From positions 19,623 through 83,622 of the forward strand of contig CAYJIK010000001.1 of NCBI GenBank assembly GCA_964370205.1: a DNA stretch of 64,000 nucleotides. Direction: 5' to 3'. The stretch comes from DAMCAP01 sp964370205. GTDB lineage: Bacteria; Bacillota; Clostridia; Oscillospirales; Ruminococcaceae. Shown piece by piece: positions 7,811 through 17,294 of this stretch. Below the pieces are notes generated by a model. That model was not told the origin of the DNA, did not search any database, and saw nothing but the letters and a program-made list of their open reading frames with translations. The first letter of the stretch is position 1. Each line of letters starts with the position of its first letter. Position numbers and translations under genes: made by a program.

Positions 7811-9391
7811 ATGTCGATTTTAGTATCTAACATTCGTCTGCCGTTTAATGTGGACGAACACGAAGCAATATCCAAAGCGAAAGTGATAGTTGGTGACTAC
7901 TCAAAACTTGTCACAACTGCGGACATTTCACGTGTGTCCATAGACGCAAGGCGGCAGGAGATCACAAAGGTGTACACGGTGGAGCTTTCACTGACGCAGG
8001 GCGAAGAGAAAGCGGTCAGTGACATTGCTGACAACAACGTAAGGCTTAAGAAGCAGGAAGTCTTGGAGTTTTCCCATGGCGATAAACCTATTGGGGCACG
8101 ACCTGTGATTGTGGGCTTCGGGCCTTCGGGTATATTCTCCGCACTTATGCTGGCAGAACAGGGTTATCGCCCGATAGTGTTTGAAAAAGGCGGAAGTGTC
8201 GAGGAGCGTGTAAAAGCTGTTCAGACATTTATCGAGAGCGGTAAGCTTAATACGCAGACAAATATTCAGTTCGGCGAGGGCGGTGCAGGTACGTTTTCTG
8301 ACGGCAAGCTGACCACTCGCATAGGGGACGGTTTGACCACCTTTGTGCTTAAAACTCTCGTAGAGCACGGCGCACCGTCTGATATACTTATAAAAGCAAA
8401 GCCGCATGCGGGGACAGATATCCTGCGTGACGTCATTGTGTCGATACGCAAGCATATTGAAAAGCTCGGAGGGGAGATACACTTTAACAGCCCTGTGGAC
8501 AGCTTTACAGTCAAAAGCGGAAAGATAACGGCGGTGACGGTACACGGCGCGGTTCATCCTGTCGAAAGTGTAATACTTGCGGTGGGTCATAGCGCACGCA
8601 GTACGTTTTCGGCACTTGTGAATATCGGCGCACAGCTTGCGATGAAGCCGTACTCTATAGGCTTTAGAATAGAGCATTTACAGAGCGAGATTGACAAGTC
8701 ACTTTACGGCAAGCACGCCGGACATAAAGCACTCCCGCCTGCCGAGTATCAGCTTTCTCACCGAAAAGGGGACAGAGCGGTTTACACCTTCTGTATGTGT
8801 CCGGGTGGAACGGTTGTAGCGGCGGCTTCGGAGGAAGGCGGTGTCGTCACAAACGGCATGAGCCTACATAGCCGAGACGGCAAAAACGCAAACAGCGCTA
8901 TAGCAGTGTCGGTACTACCGGGTGACTTTGGAGATAGTCTTACTGATCACATCGCCTTTCAGCGAAATTTGGAGCAAAGAGCGTTTGAGCTGGGTGGTGG
9001 TAGCTTCACTGCACCTGCTTCGACAGTTGGTAGGTTTATGGGGAGGAACACACCTATAGCAAGCGTTACGCCCACTTACGAGAGGGGGGTGCTGGAAACC
9101 GACATAACAAAGCTGTATCCGCCACACCTCGTAAGCGAGTTCCGTGAGGGGCTTAACGTGTTTGGCAGAAAGCTCAAGGGGTTTGACAGCGAACATGCGG
9201 TTCTGACAGCCCCTGAAACACGTACGTCCTCGCCTGTGCGCATACTTAGGGGAGAGAACTTGCAAGCTGTCGGAGTGGAAAACCTCTACCCCTGTGGTGA
9301 GGGTGCAGGCTACGCAGGTGGTATAATGAGCGCCGCCGTGGACGGTCTAAAGGTGGCGATGCGGATTATGTCGGAGTTTAAACCGTATTAA
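7811..9391 (+). CDS. FAD-dependent oxidoreductase, COG2509 family
   Basis: A 526-residue flavoprotein of the uncharacterised COG2509 dehydrogenase group. An N-terminal domain begins SILVSNIRLPF. A Rossmann FAD-binding site PVIVGFGPSG follows at about residue 98, then EKGGSVEERV, FGEGGAGTFSDGKLTTR, and near the end YPCGEGAGYAGGIMSAA, which closes the FAD site. I use ATG 7811 because it gives the family N-terminus; a GTG at 7769 would add 14 unrelated residues and is 20 bases from the Shine-Dalgarno. The substrate is unknown. It lies between cdaR and a Nudix gene. Confidence 0.85.
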   Translation: MSILVSNIRLPFNVDEHEAISKAKVIVGDYSKLVTTADISRVSIDARRQEITKVYTVELSLTQGEEKAVSDIADNNVRLKKQEVLEFSHGDKPIGARPVIVGFGPSGIFSALMLAEQGYRPIVFEKGGSVEERVKAVQTFIESGKLNTQTNIQFGEGGAGTFSDGKLTTRIGDGLTTFVLKTLVEHGAPSDILIKAKPHAGTDILRDVIVSIRKHIEKLGGEIHFNSPVDSFTVKSGKITAVTVHGAVHPVESVILAVGHSARSTFSALVNIGAQLAMKPYSIGFRIEHLQSEIDKSLYGKHAGHKALPPAEYQLSHRKGDRAVYTFCMCPGGTVVAAASEEGGVVTNGMSLHSRDGKNANSAIAVSVLPGDFGDSLTDHIAFQRNLEQRAFELGGGSFTAPASTVGRFMGRNTPIASVTPTYERGVLETDITKLYPPHLVSEFREGLNVFGRKLKGFDSEHAVLTAPETRTSSPVRILRGENLQAVGVENLYPCGEGAGYAGGIMSAAVDGLKVAMRIMSEFKPY

Positions 9392-9402
9392 AGAGAGGGT
9401 TT

Positions 9403-9852
9403 ATGCCAAAATTCACACTGACAAATATGGTAATGATACAGGACGAAAGCACGGGCAATGTGCTTGTTCAAGAGCGAGTAAAAGCCTACCCCGGCATAGC
9501 GTTTCCCGGTGGACATGTCGAAAAAGGCGAGAGCATCTACGACAGCGCCATCCGTGAAATCAAGGAAGAAACAGGGTTCGAAATCAAAAACTTAACGTCA
9601 TACGGCTTTATTTACTGGGACTTTTTAGACGGTAGTAAGTACTTCACCTACTTCTACAAAACCTCGGACTACAGCGGCGAAATGCTGACCGAAACAGCCG
9701 AAGGTAAGGTTCTGTGGGTTCACCCCGATGACCTTATTGGCATGAAGCTGTCCCAAAATATGGAACATTACTTAAAAATGTTTAGCGGAGGATATACCGA
9801 GTGCTACGGTAAACAAATCTCCAAAGATGAATGGGATATCCGGTTTAGGTAA
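9403..9852 (+). CDS. Nudix hydrolase (MutT/8-oxo-dGTPase-like)
   Basis: A 149-residue Nudix protein. The Nudix box runs from GGHVEKGES to REIKEETGFE (about residues 36-60) and has the full GX5EX7REUXEEXGU pattern with all metal-binding Glu residues. It probably hydrolyses a nucleoside diphosphate derivative such as 8-oxo-dGTP; the exact substrate cannot be read from sequence. It starts 11 bases after the flavoprotein with AGAGAGGG as RBS, so the two are likely co-transcribed. Confidence 0.88.
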   Translation: MPKFTLTNMVMIQDESTGNVLVQERVKAYPGIAFPGGHVEKGESIYDSAIREIKEETGFEIKNLTSYGFIYWDFLDGSKYFTYFYKTSDYSGEMLTETAEGKVLWVHPDDLIGMKLSQNMEHYLKMFSGGYTECYGKQISKDEWDIRFR

Positions 9853-9956
9853 CTGTGCAATCATTTAACAGCCACTATATGGTCACAATAGACTAAATTA
9901 GATACCTTCTTACATACCAAGGTTGTAGACGTTTGCATAAAACACTAATAAAACAG

Positions 9957-9985
9957 TTGAAAACAGCAAACGGTTATGATATAAT
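9957..9985 (+). promoter_or_regulatory. Sigma-A promoter of hpf
   Basis: TTGAAA (9957-9962), exactly 17 bases, then TATAAT (9980-9985). The start codon is at 10016, so the leader is about 25 bases. This is close to the consensus. Confidence 0.75.
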
Positions 9986-10015
9986 TGTATAACTAACTAG
10001 GAATGGGGGAGTACG

Positions 10016-10561
10016 ATGAACATCGTCATAACAGCCAGAAAAACAACTCTCAAGGACTCATTTAAGGAAAAAGTCGAAAAAAAGCTCTCCAAATTTGACC
10101 GCTTCTTCGATAGAGAAGCAGACGCAAATGTTGTGGTTACAAACGAGAAGAACCGTGAAACAGTCGAGGTGTCCATCACATACAGAGGCATGATGTACCG
10201 CTCGGAAAAAACAACAGGGGACAGGCTTGACAGCCTTGACGCAGTGTGTGATGCACTGTTTGCGCAGATAGTCAAGAATAAGTCCAAACTTGAAAAGCGT
10301 GTGCGTCAGGCGGCATTTGATGACATGTCGGCAGTGATGACCGAAGCAAGCTCGGACGTAGAGTTTGAAGAAGAGGCGTTCGACCTCGTGAGAAACAAGG
10401 AGTTTGTAGTTCGCCCGATGGTGGTGGAAGAAGCAATACTCCAGATGAACCTTTTAGGTCACAGCTTCTTTATGTTTGAGAACGGTGATACAGGCGAGAT
10501 GAACGTAGTCTACCGCAGAAATGACGGTGGGTATGGTCTTCTGTCGCCGATTAGAGGTTAG
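10016..10561 (+). CDS. hpf: Ribosome hibernation promoting factor, long form
   Basis: A 181-residue long-form HPF. The N-terminal S30AE/YfiA domain (about residues 1-100, MNIVITARKTTL start) binds the decoding region of the 30S subunit. A linker leads to the conserved C-terminal dimerisation domain (about 125-181, FVVRPMVVEEAI ... HSFFMF), which pairs two 70S ribosomes into 100S particles. It has a GGGGGAG RBS, its own near-consensus promoter and a terminator, so it is probably a single-gene unit, fitting stress or stationary-phase control. Confidence 0.96.
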   Translation: MNIVITARKTTLKDSFKEKVEKKLSKFDRFFDREADANVVVTNEKNRETVEVSITYRGMMYRSEKTTGDRLDSLDAVCDALFAQIVKNKSKLEKRVRQAAFDDMSAVMTEASSDVEFEEEAFDLVRNKEFVVRPMVVEEAILQMNLLGHSFFMFENGDTGEMNVVYRRNDGGYGLLSPIRG

Positions 10562-10574
10562 TTTTTGATTTTTT

Positions 10575-10607
10575 ACCCCCCTGTGCTTATTTTTAGTACA
10601 GGGGGGT
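10575..10607 (+). terminator. Strong hairpin after hpf
   Basis: A perfect 10-bp stem, ACCCCCCTGT (10575-10584) with ACAGGGGGGT (10598-10607). The following bases are only weakly T-rich, so it may act as an mRNA-stabilising hairpin as well as a terminator. Confidence 0.6.
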
Positions 10608-10632
10608 CTGACTAGTTTTATAGATAGAAACC

Positions 10633-10668
10633 CACTTTTACTATTACAGTAAAGTGTGGTTATTTTTG
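10633..10668 (+). terminator. Second terminator-like hairpin between hpf and rlmL-like gene
   Basis: CACTTTTACT (10633-10642) pairs with AGTAAAGTG (10648-10656) with one bulged T, followed by TGGTTATTTTTG. A further 6-bp hairpin (TCAGCT 10673-10678 with AGCTGA 10691-10696) sits just upstream of the next Shine-Dalgarno. Confidence 0.5.
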
Positions 10669-10712
10669 ATATTCAGCTCACCCGTTTGTAAGCTGACTGA
10701 AAGGATGTAAAA

Positions 10713-11825
10713 ATGGAATACACAATAGCATGTCCCTGCCTTTTCGGGCTTGAAAGCATACTGTCGGGCGAGGTCAAACGGATGGGCGGTCAAAACGTCG
10801 AAGTCACCGACGGCAGAGTGGTGTTCAAAGGGGACGCCGCCATGGTGGTGAAAGCAAACCTGATGTTGCGCACCGCTGAACGTGTCATGATAGTGGTGGG
10901 TAGTTTTTCGGCGGACAGTTTCACAAAGCTGTTTGACGGCTCTGCGGAACTCCCGTGGGAGAAATACATACCGCTAGGCTCAGCTTTTCCCGTCAAAGGT
11001 TGGTCGCTTCACTCTAAACTTCACAGTATACCGGACTGTCAGGCTATCATAAAGAAGTCGGTGGCAGTGAGGTTATCTAAACACTACCAAAAGGAGTGGC
11101 TACCCGAAACAGGTGCCACCTACCAGATAAGGTTCACAATACACAAGGATAATGTCATGCTCATGCTGGATACATCAGGGGAGGGGCTTCATAAGCGTGG
11201 CTACCGCCCTGTGTCCAACGCAGCGCCTATAAAGGAAACGCTTGCGGCAGGTATGATTGACCTTGCACGTGTCAAACGTGACTCATTGCTCATTGACCCC
11301 ATGTGCGGCTCGGGGACTATACTGGTGGAGGGAGCTTCTAAGGCACTTCGTATGCCGAGCGGTATAAAGCGGACATTCGTGTCCGAAACATGGGACATGT
11401 TCCCAAGAGAGCTGTGGGCAAGCGTCAAAGAGGATGTTATGTCACAGGTAAACACCGAGCACAGCTTCTCAGCGCAAGGTTTTGACATCGACATCGGCGC
11501 AGTGGCATTATCTGCGCAAAATGCTAAAACCGCAGGCTTCTCCGACGTTGTTACAACGTCCTACAGGGAGCTTGCGAACTTTACACCGCCTGACCGCCCT
11601 TTTACCGTCATAACAAACCCACCTTACGGCGAAAGGATGTCGGATATACAGTCGGCAGAGGAGCTTTATAAGTTGATGGGACGAGTGTTTCTACCTACCG
11701 AGGGTAGCTCTTACTACATAATCAGCCCGAATGAGGACTTTGAAAAGCTGTTTGGGCGACCTGCAAACAAGAGAAGAAAACTGTACAACGGTATGATTCG
11801 CTGTACTCTATATATGTACTTTTAA
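10713..11825 (+). CDS. THUMP-domain class I SAM-dependent RNA methyltransferase (RlmL/YpsC-like)
   Basis: A 370-residue protein of the COG0116 family that methylates 23S rRNA guanine N2 (RlmL/RlmK type). The first 160 residues form the NFLD/THUMP RNA-binding region (FGLESILSGEV at the start). The methyltransferase domain follows, with motif I DPMCGSGTILVEGA at about residue 193 and the NPPYGERM catalytic motif at about residue 305. It is much shorter than the fused E. coli RlmKL, matching the Bacillus YpsC form. A TGAAAGGATG RBS precedes the ATG. Confidence 0.9.
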   Translation: MEYTIACPCLFGLESILSGEVKRMGGQNVEVTDGRVVFKGDAAMVVKANLMLRTAERVMIVVGSFSADSFTKLFDGSAELPWEKYIPLGSAFPVKGWSLHSKLHSIPDCQAIIKKSVAVRLSKHYQKEWLPETGATYQIRFTIHKDNVMLMLDTSGEGLHKRGYRPVSNAAPIKETLAAGMIDLARVKRDSLLIDPMCGSGTILVEGASKALRMPSGIKRTFVSETWDMFPRELWASVKEDVMSQVNTEHSFSAQGFDIDIGAVALSAQNAKTAGFSDVVTTSYRELANFTPPDRPFTVITNPPYGERMSDIQSAEELYKLMGRVFLPTEGSSYYIISPNEDFEKLFGRPANKRRKLYNGMIRCTLYMYF

Positions 11826-11839
11826 TCGGGGGAATACTT

Positions 11840-13870
11840 TTGAAGTTATGGAATGTTAAGTTAACAAATTCGGAGGACACCCAAGATGTCTCCAAACAAC
11901 TGAATATATCCCCTATGGCAGCAGGAGTGCTAACAGCTAGAGGGTACAGCGGCACCTCTGCGGCGGAGTTTTTAAGCGTCAAAGAGCCTATCTATGACCC
12001 GTTTTTGCTAAAGGGTATGGAAGATGCAGTGCGCAACATCACCGAGCATGTGGAGCTTGGTAATCGTATAGTGGTCTACGGCGACTACGACTGTGACGGC
12101 GTTACATCCACTGCCATGCTCCATCACTACCTCGAGCAGATAGGCGCAGATATGCTCTACTACATCCCCAAGCGTGAAAACGAGGGGTACGGCCTTAACA
12201 AGTCTGCTATTGACGTGCTAAAATCACTGGACACCGACCTTATTATCACGGTAGATAACGGCATATCGTCAGTGGCTGAAGTGGAGTACGCCCACTCGCT
12301 CGGTATCGAAGTGGTTATAACCGACCACCACATGCCGGGGCCTGAGATACCAAAGGCGAAAGCAGTAGTAAACCCACATCAACCGGGCTGTGAATACCCC
12401 AACAAAGCGCTGTGTGGAGCAGGAGTAGCGTTTAAGCTGATATGCGCACTGGAAGGCGACAAAGGTTATGAAATGCTTGAGCAGTATGCTGACCTGCTCG
12501 CAATAGGCACACTGGCGGACGTTGTTGATATAATAGGAGAGAACCGTGTATTTGTAAGCCGTGGAATTGAGCTTATGCGTGAACATCTCAGCCCGGGGCT
12601 TGAGGCACTGCTTCATGCGGCAGGTGCAAACCAAGAGGATATTAACTCGGAATTTGTCCAGTTTATAATAGCACCACGTATTAATTCGGCAGGTCGTATG
12701 GATGTCGCTGACACCGCTGTTATGCTACTGCTCAGCGAGAGCGACGAAGAAAGCGAAGAGCTTGCAAGCGAACTGGAAAGGCACAACAGAAACCGCCGAG
12801 AAACAGAACGACTGATCACAGCAGACATTGACGAAATGCTCACAAAGGATAAGCTCCTTTCACGCAGACGTCTGGCGGTGTTCTGTGGAAAGGGTTGGCA
12901 TAAAGGGGTAATAGGCATTGTGGCGGCTAGGATGGTGTCACGGCTTAGATGTCCTGTAATATTGATCGCTATAGATGAAGATGGCACTGCAACCGCTTCG
13001 GGGAGAAGTGTCGAGGGGTTCTCGCTTATAGAAGCGATTTTTGCCTGTAAGGCAGAGCTGACAAAGTACGGCGGACACCCTATGGCGGTCGGTTTCAGTT
13101 TACCTGAGGAAAATATAGATAAATTCATAGCACTCACAGAAAGCTACACCGCAAGACTATTCCATCACATGCCACCCGTTTCGTTGGCAGTGGACCTTAT
13201 GGTCTCTCCGACTGACCTCACTGTAAGCGGTGTGAAATCGCTATCAGCACTGGAACCGTTCGGTGCCGCTAACCCTGTACCTGTAATGGCGGTGAGCGAC
13301 TGTACTGTCAAGCGAATAACCTCACTTTCCGAGGGCAAGCATCAAAAGCTACTACTCGAAAAAGAGGGTACTACCTTTGAAGTGCTGTTCTTCTCAACAC
13401 GTAAGGACAGACTATGCTGCGAAGTGGGGGACAGAGTAGAGGTTGCATTTACTGCTTCGGTGGATGTATACAGAGATGTAGAGCGAGTGAGCCTAAAAGG
13501 TGACGACATAAGACCGATGGGTCTTGACGCTAAAGCAGTGAATGAAGACATTCAAAAGCTGCTATGCTTTGAGCGAAATGAGATAGCAAATCTAACCCCT
13601 CCGACAAGAGAGAAGGTGGGGGAGGTCTACCGCCTGATAAAGCAGTACAGCGAAAACAGCTACAACCCTTTAAGGTTGTACAGCAAAGCACTGCTACAAA
13701 CAGATAACCTAAGCTACTTTGAGTTTAGCATAGCGATTAAAGCACTGAGAGAGCTGTCACTAATAGAAGTGCTATCGTCGGGGAAGGATAGAATAGTGAG
13801 GGCTGTCCCAAATCCTAAAAAAACCGATTTACAGTCCGCCCCGACACTCAAGAGGTTTTTACTTGCTTAA
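11840..13870 (+). CDS. recJ: Single-stranded-DNA-specific exonuclease RecJ
   Basis: A 676-residue 5'-3' ssDNA exonuclease used in recombination and mismatch repair. VYGDYDCDGVTS (residues 79-90) carries the metal-binding Asp residues, DHH is at 162-164, and the DHHA1-type domain contains FVQFIIAPRINSAGRM and TKYGGHPMAVGFSL. An OB-fold region follows and then a C-terminal helical domain. It starts with TTG at 11840 behind CGGGGGA, 14 bases after the preceding gene. recJ next to relA is a standard Firmicute arrangement, but the adenine phosphoribosyltransferase gene often found between them is missing. Confidence 0.95.
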   Translation: MKLWNVKLTNSEDTQDVSKQLNISPMAAGVLTARGYSGTSAAEFLSVKEPIYDPFLLKGMEDAVRNITEHVELGNRIVVYGDYDCDGVTSTAMLHHYLEQIGADMLYYIPKRENEGYGLNKSAIDVLKSLDTDLIITVDNGISSVAEVEYAHSLGIEVVITDHHMPGPEIPKAKAVVNPHQPGCEYPNKALCGAGVAFKLICALEGDKGYEMLEQYADLLAIGTLADVVDIIGENRVFVSRGIELMREHLSPGLEALLHAAGANQEDINSEFVQFIIAPRINSAGRMDVADTAVMLLLSESDEESEELASELERHNRNRRETERLITADIDEMLTKDKLLSRRRLAVFCGKGWHKGVIGIVAARMVSRLRCPVILIAIDEDGTATASGRSVEGFSLIEAIFACKAELTKYGGHPMAVGFSLPEENIDKFIALTESYTARLFHHMPPVSLAVDLMVSPTDLTVSGVKSLSALEPFGAANPVPVMAVSDCTVKRITSLSEGKHQKLLLEKEGTTFEVLFFSTRKDRLCCEVGDRVEVAFTASVDVYRDVERVSLKGDDIRPMGLDAKAVNEDIQKLLCFERNEIANLTPPTREKVGEVYRLIKQYSENSYNPLRLYSKALLQTDNLSYFEFSIAIKALRELSLIEVLSSGKDRIVRAVPNPKKTDLQSAPTLKRFLLA

Positions 13871-13918
13871 AAGAACTAAACATTACACTATTACATATTA
13901 CATAGGGAGGTTTAATCT

Positions 13919-16093
13919 ATGTTCATGAGTGAACATGTTAATACGTATAAAGAATTAGAAAACAGAATCATAGCTACAGGCAAGCCATACAACCTGGAGC
14001 TTATTAAATCTGCCTATGAGTTTGCGAACATTGCTCACAAAGACCAACTCCGCAAATCCGGTGAACCGTATATATCCCACCCCATAGCGGTGGCGTCTAT
14101 ACTGCTCGAGCTTGGTATGGACGGTGACTCGTTAACGGCGGCACTTCTGCATGATGTTGTGGAGGACACCGAGGCTTCGGGGCAAGAGGTCGAAAAGCTG
14201 TTCGGCAAAGAGGTTTATCTACTTGTAGACGGACTTACAAAGCTTGAAAAAATACCTTTTTCCTCCAAAGAGGAGCAACAGGCAGAGAACATCAGAAAGA
14301 TGCTACTTGCCATTGCACAGGACGTGCGTGTGGTTATCATTAAGCTGGCTGACCGACTACACAACGCAAGGACATTCGAGTTTTTATCCGAAGAAAAAGC
14401 GAGGTACAAAGCGCTTGAGACCATGGAAATCTACGCTCCACTGGCACAGCGCCTTGGTATACGTGCGCTAAAAGAGGAACTTGAGGACATTTCCCTCCGC
14501 TTTCTTGACAATGTAGCATACAAAGAAATTGAAGATCAGCTTAACCTGCGTGCGGATGAGCGTCAAAACTTTATCGACAAGATATGTTCCGAGATATACG
14601 AGCGAGTAAAGCTTGAACATCCAAACGCACAAGTGACAGGACGTGTCAAAAGCATTTACGGCATCTACCGTAAGGTTTACATGAACGGCAGAGCCATGTC
14701 CGACGTGTTTGACGTGTACGCTATCAGGGTAATAGTAAACTCTGTCATAGAATGTTATAACATCCTCGGTATTATCCACGACATGTACCGTCCTATCCCC
14801 AGTAGGTTTAAAGACTATATATCGACACCTAAACAGAATATGTACCAGTCGCTTCACACGTCGGTGTTCGGCGTTGAAGGTACACCGTTTGAAACACAGA
14901 TACGCACGTGGGATATGCACCACACCGCCGAATACGGTATAGCAGCCCACTGGAAATACAAAGCCGGTATTACAGGTAAGGACAAACTTGAAGAGCGTAT
15001 GGCGTGGGTGCGCCAGCTTATAGAAACGCAACAGGATAGCGACGACGCAGAGGAGATTGTCCGCACTATCAAAACCGACATAGCACAGGACGAAGTGTTT
15101 GTCTACACGCCTAAAGGGGACATTAAAAGCCTACCTGCCGGCTCAACCATTGTGGACTATGCCTATTCCATCCACACCCAGATAGGTAACCGAATGTCAG
15201 GCGCACTGGTTGACGGTAGAATGGTGGGCATTGACTACGTGGTACAGACAGGCGATGTAATAGAAGTGCTTACCTCCAACAAGTCAGGCGGCCCCAGCCG
15301 TGATTGGCTTAACATCGCCCGCACCACCGATGCCAGAGCAAAAATACGCAACTGGTTCAAGCGTGAACAGCGAGACGAAAATGTCAAACAGGGACGTGAA
15401 GCGGTCGAGCGAGAGTTTAAGAGATACGGTATTCATCTAAACGATACAGAGATGCAAGAATTCCTCGAAGTTGAAGCAAAGCGCCAGCATCAAAACACTA
15501 TTGACGACTTCTATGCTTCTATAGGATACGGCGGTATTTCACTTAGTCGTATACTGCCAAGACTGAAGGACTACTACCTAAAAGAGTACGCCAAAGACGA
15601 GCAAGAAGACCAGCAACCTGTCATCAAACAGCGAAAAGAGCATAAGGACTCCAGTGGCGTCATAGTTGACGGTATTGAGGGTTGTCGTGTCAAGTTTGCC
15701 AAGTGCTGTAACCCACTACCGGGAGATGATATAGTCGGCTTTATCACCCGAGGGTTCGGTGTGTCGGTACACAAAAAGAACTGTCCGAATGCGGGTGACA
15801 TGAGCGGTGACGGAGCAGAGCGTTGGGTAAGAACCAGTTGGGCGTCTACTATAAAAGAGTCGTTCCAGTCCTCCATTGATATAGTCGGTACAAACCGTGA
15901 CGGTCTGCTTGCCGATGTGACTGTAGCGCTTAAAAACCTTCACATCTCTATACATTCTCTGATGGCGAAAGAGCTAAAAGACGGTAGAGCAAGCTTTAGG
16001 GTAACGATATCCATAACCGATATAAATCAGTTTAACTTTGTAGCGTCAGCGCTAAACAAGATTAACGGCGTGTCATCCGTGGATAGAGTTTAG
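13919..16093 (+). CDS. relA: Bifunctional (p)ppGpp synthetase/hydrolase RelA/SpoT
   Basis: A 724-residue long RSH enzyme that makes and degrades the alarmone (p)ppGpp. The HD hydrolase domain shows HDVVEDT (about residue 78) and LADRLHNART. The synthetase domain shows RVKSIYGIYRKVY and YQSLHTSVFG. The TGS domain is VFVYTPKGD ... YSIHTQIG (about 395-455), then a Cys-rich segment RVKFAKCCNPLPGD and an ACT domain at the C-terminus. All domains are intact. RBS GGGAGG, ATG start. It is followed by dtd. Confidence 0.97.
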   Translation: MFMSEHVNTYKELENRIIATGKPYNLELIKSAYEFANIAHKDQLRKSGEPYISHPIAVASILLELGMDGDSLTAALLHDVVEDTEASGQEVEKLFGKEVYLLVDGLTKLEKIPFSSKEEQQAENIRKMLLAIAQDVRVVIIKLADRLHNARTFEFLSEEKARYKALETMEIYAPLAQRLGIRALKEELEDISLRFLDNVAYKEIEDQLNLRADERQNFIDKICSEIYERVKLEHPNAQVTGRVKSIYGIYRKVYMNGRAMSDVFDVYAIRVIVNSVIECYNILGIIHDMYRPIPSRFKDYISTPKQNMYQSLHTSVFGVEGTPFETQIRTWDMHHTAEYGIAAHWKYKAGITGKDKLEERMAWVRQLIETQQDSDDAEEIVRTIKTDIAQDEVFVYTPKGDIKSLPAGSTIVDYAYSIHTQIGNRMSGALVDGRMVGIDYVVQTGDVIEVLTSNKSGGPSRDWLNIARTTDARAKIRNWFKREQRDENVKQGREAVEREFKRYGIHLNDTEMQEFLEVEAKRQHQNTIDDFYASIGYGGISLSRILPRLKDYYLKEYAKDEQEDQQPVIKQRKEHKDSSGVIVDGIEGCRVKFAKCCNPLPGDDIVGFITRGFGVSVHKKNCPNAGDMSGDGAERWVRTSWASTIKESFQSSIDIVGTNRDGLLADVTVALKNLHISIHSLMAKELKDGRASFRVTISITDINQFNFVASALNKINGVSSVDRV

Positions 16094-16150
16094 GTTAATA
16101 ACAATATTTTTCTAACCCCACAAAGCATCCAGAAAGGAACGGGCATATAA

Positions 16151-16600
16151 TTGAAAGCAGTAATACAAAGAGTGAGCAGTGCCTCGGTTGAATACGACGG
16201 AGCTGTGCAGGCAGAGATTGAAAGCGGTTTTGTGGTGCTACTGGGTATTTGTCACAGTGACAACGAGCGTGTTGCGGATGTCATGGCGGAAAAGATAAGC
16301 GGTATGCGCATTTTCACCGATGAGGGCGGAAAGTTCAACCTGTCCCTGTCTGACGTGGGCGGTGAGGTGCTACTAATCTCAAATTTCACGTTGTACGCTG
16401 ACTGCAAGAAGGGCAGACGCCCCTCCTTTACCGAAGCGTCACGCCCCGAACACTCAGAACCACTCTATAACTACTTTACCGAGCGACTGCGCCTGACCAT
16501 CCCCGTCAAAACAGGCGAATTCGGCGCAGACATGAAAGTCAACATCGCAAACGACGGTCCTGTCACCATAGTGCTGGACAGCGATACGCTTAGCATTTAA
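16151..16600 (+). CDS. dtd: D-aminoacyl-tRNA deacylase
   Basis: A 149-residue DTD that removes D-amino acids (and Gly from tRNA-Ala) from tRNA as proofreading. It begins with the family start KAVIQRVSSASVEYDG from a TTG codon behind GAAAGGA. The Gly-Pro motif appears as NDGPVTIVLDS. The other active-site motif, normally SQFT, reads SNFTLYAD here, a Gln-to-Asn change. The relA-dtd order is the usual Firmicute order. Confidence 0.94.
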   Translation: MKAVIQRVSSASVEYDGAVQAEIESGFVVLLGICHSDNERVADVMAEKISGMRIFTDEGGKFNLSLSDVGGEVLLISNFTLYADCKKGRRPSFTEASRPEHSEPLYNYFTERLRLTIPVKTGEFGADMKVNIANDGPVTIVLDSDTLSI

Positions 16601-16626
16601 GTACACATGAAAGGACAGATATAGAT

Positions 16627-17271
16627 ATGGGAACACTCGGTATTAAACATCTGGCGTTAGGTATGCTCAGAACAAACTGTTATATAGTATACAGCGAGGG
16701 AAAGTGCGCTGTTATAGACCCCGGCGCACAGGCGGACAAAATTGTATCCGCCATCTCGGAAATCGGCGCAGAACCACAATATATACTACTAACCCACCCA
16801 CACTTTGACCACATAGGCGCAGTAAAAGAACTATGTGCCACATACCCTAACATTAAGGTATGCATAGGCGAGGGCGACCTCCCCGAGTTGGAGAACGCCG
16901 CTGAGTCGTTTGCCGCCGCCGTAAAGGGAAATAGAGAAAAGTACACAGACTTCACCGCTGACATACTACTAAACGACGGTGACAGCATAGCGGTTGGTGC
17001 AGAAACATTTACAGTCATATCCACTCCCGGGCATACCCGAGCAGGCGTGTGCTACCTGTGCGGTGATGAGCTGTTCACAGGGGACACCCTTTTCCGTGAG
17101 GAAGTGGGCAGGTGTGACCTTGTAGGCGGTGACTATCACACGATACTCCGCTCTGTAAAACGTCTTGCGGCGATGTCGGGGGAATACAACGTCTACCCGG
17201 GACACGAGGAATTTTCCACGATGTCACACGAGAGAGCGTTTAACAGGTATATAAACTCTACAGAGGTGTAG
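16627..17271 (+). CDS. MBL-fold metallohydrolase (glyoxalase II-like)
   Basis: A 214-residue metallo-beta-lactamase-fold hydrolase. The metal-binding motif THPHFDHIGA gives HxHxDH. STPGHTRAG, the Asp in FTGDTLFREEVGR and the late YPGHE supply the remaining ligands. This is the YqgX/glyoxalase II-like group common next to relA-dtd in Clostridia. It is much shorter than classical glyoxalase II because the glutathione-binding C-terminal domain is absent; the true substrate is uncertain. Confidence 0.9.
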   Translation: MGTLGIKHLALGMLRTNCYIVYSEGKCAVIDPGAQADKIVSAISEIGAEPQYILLTHPHFDHIGAVKELCATYPNIKVCIGEGDLPELENAAESFAAAVKGNREKYTDFTADILLNDGDSIAVGAETFTVISTPGHTRAGVCYLCGDELFTGDTLFREEVGRCDLVGGDYHTILRSVKRLAAMSGEYNVYPGHEEFSTMSHERAFNRYINSTEV

Positions 17272-17294
17272 TCTGAATTGAAAGGCTGATAAAT

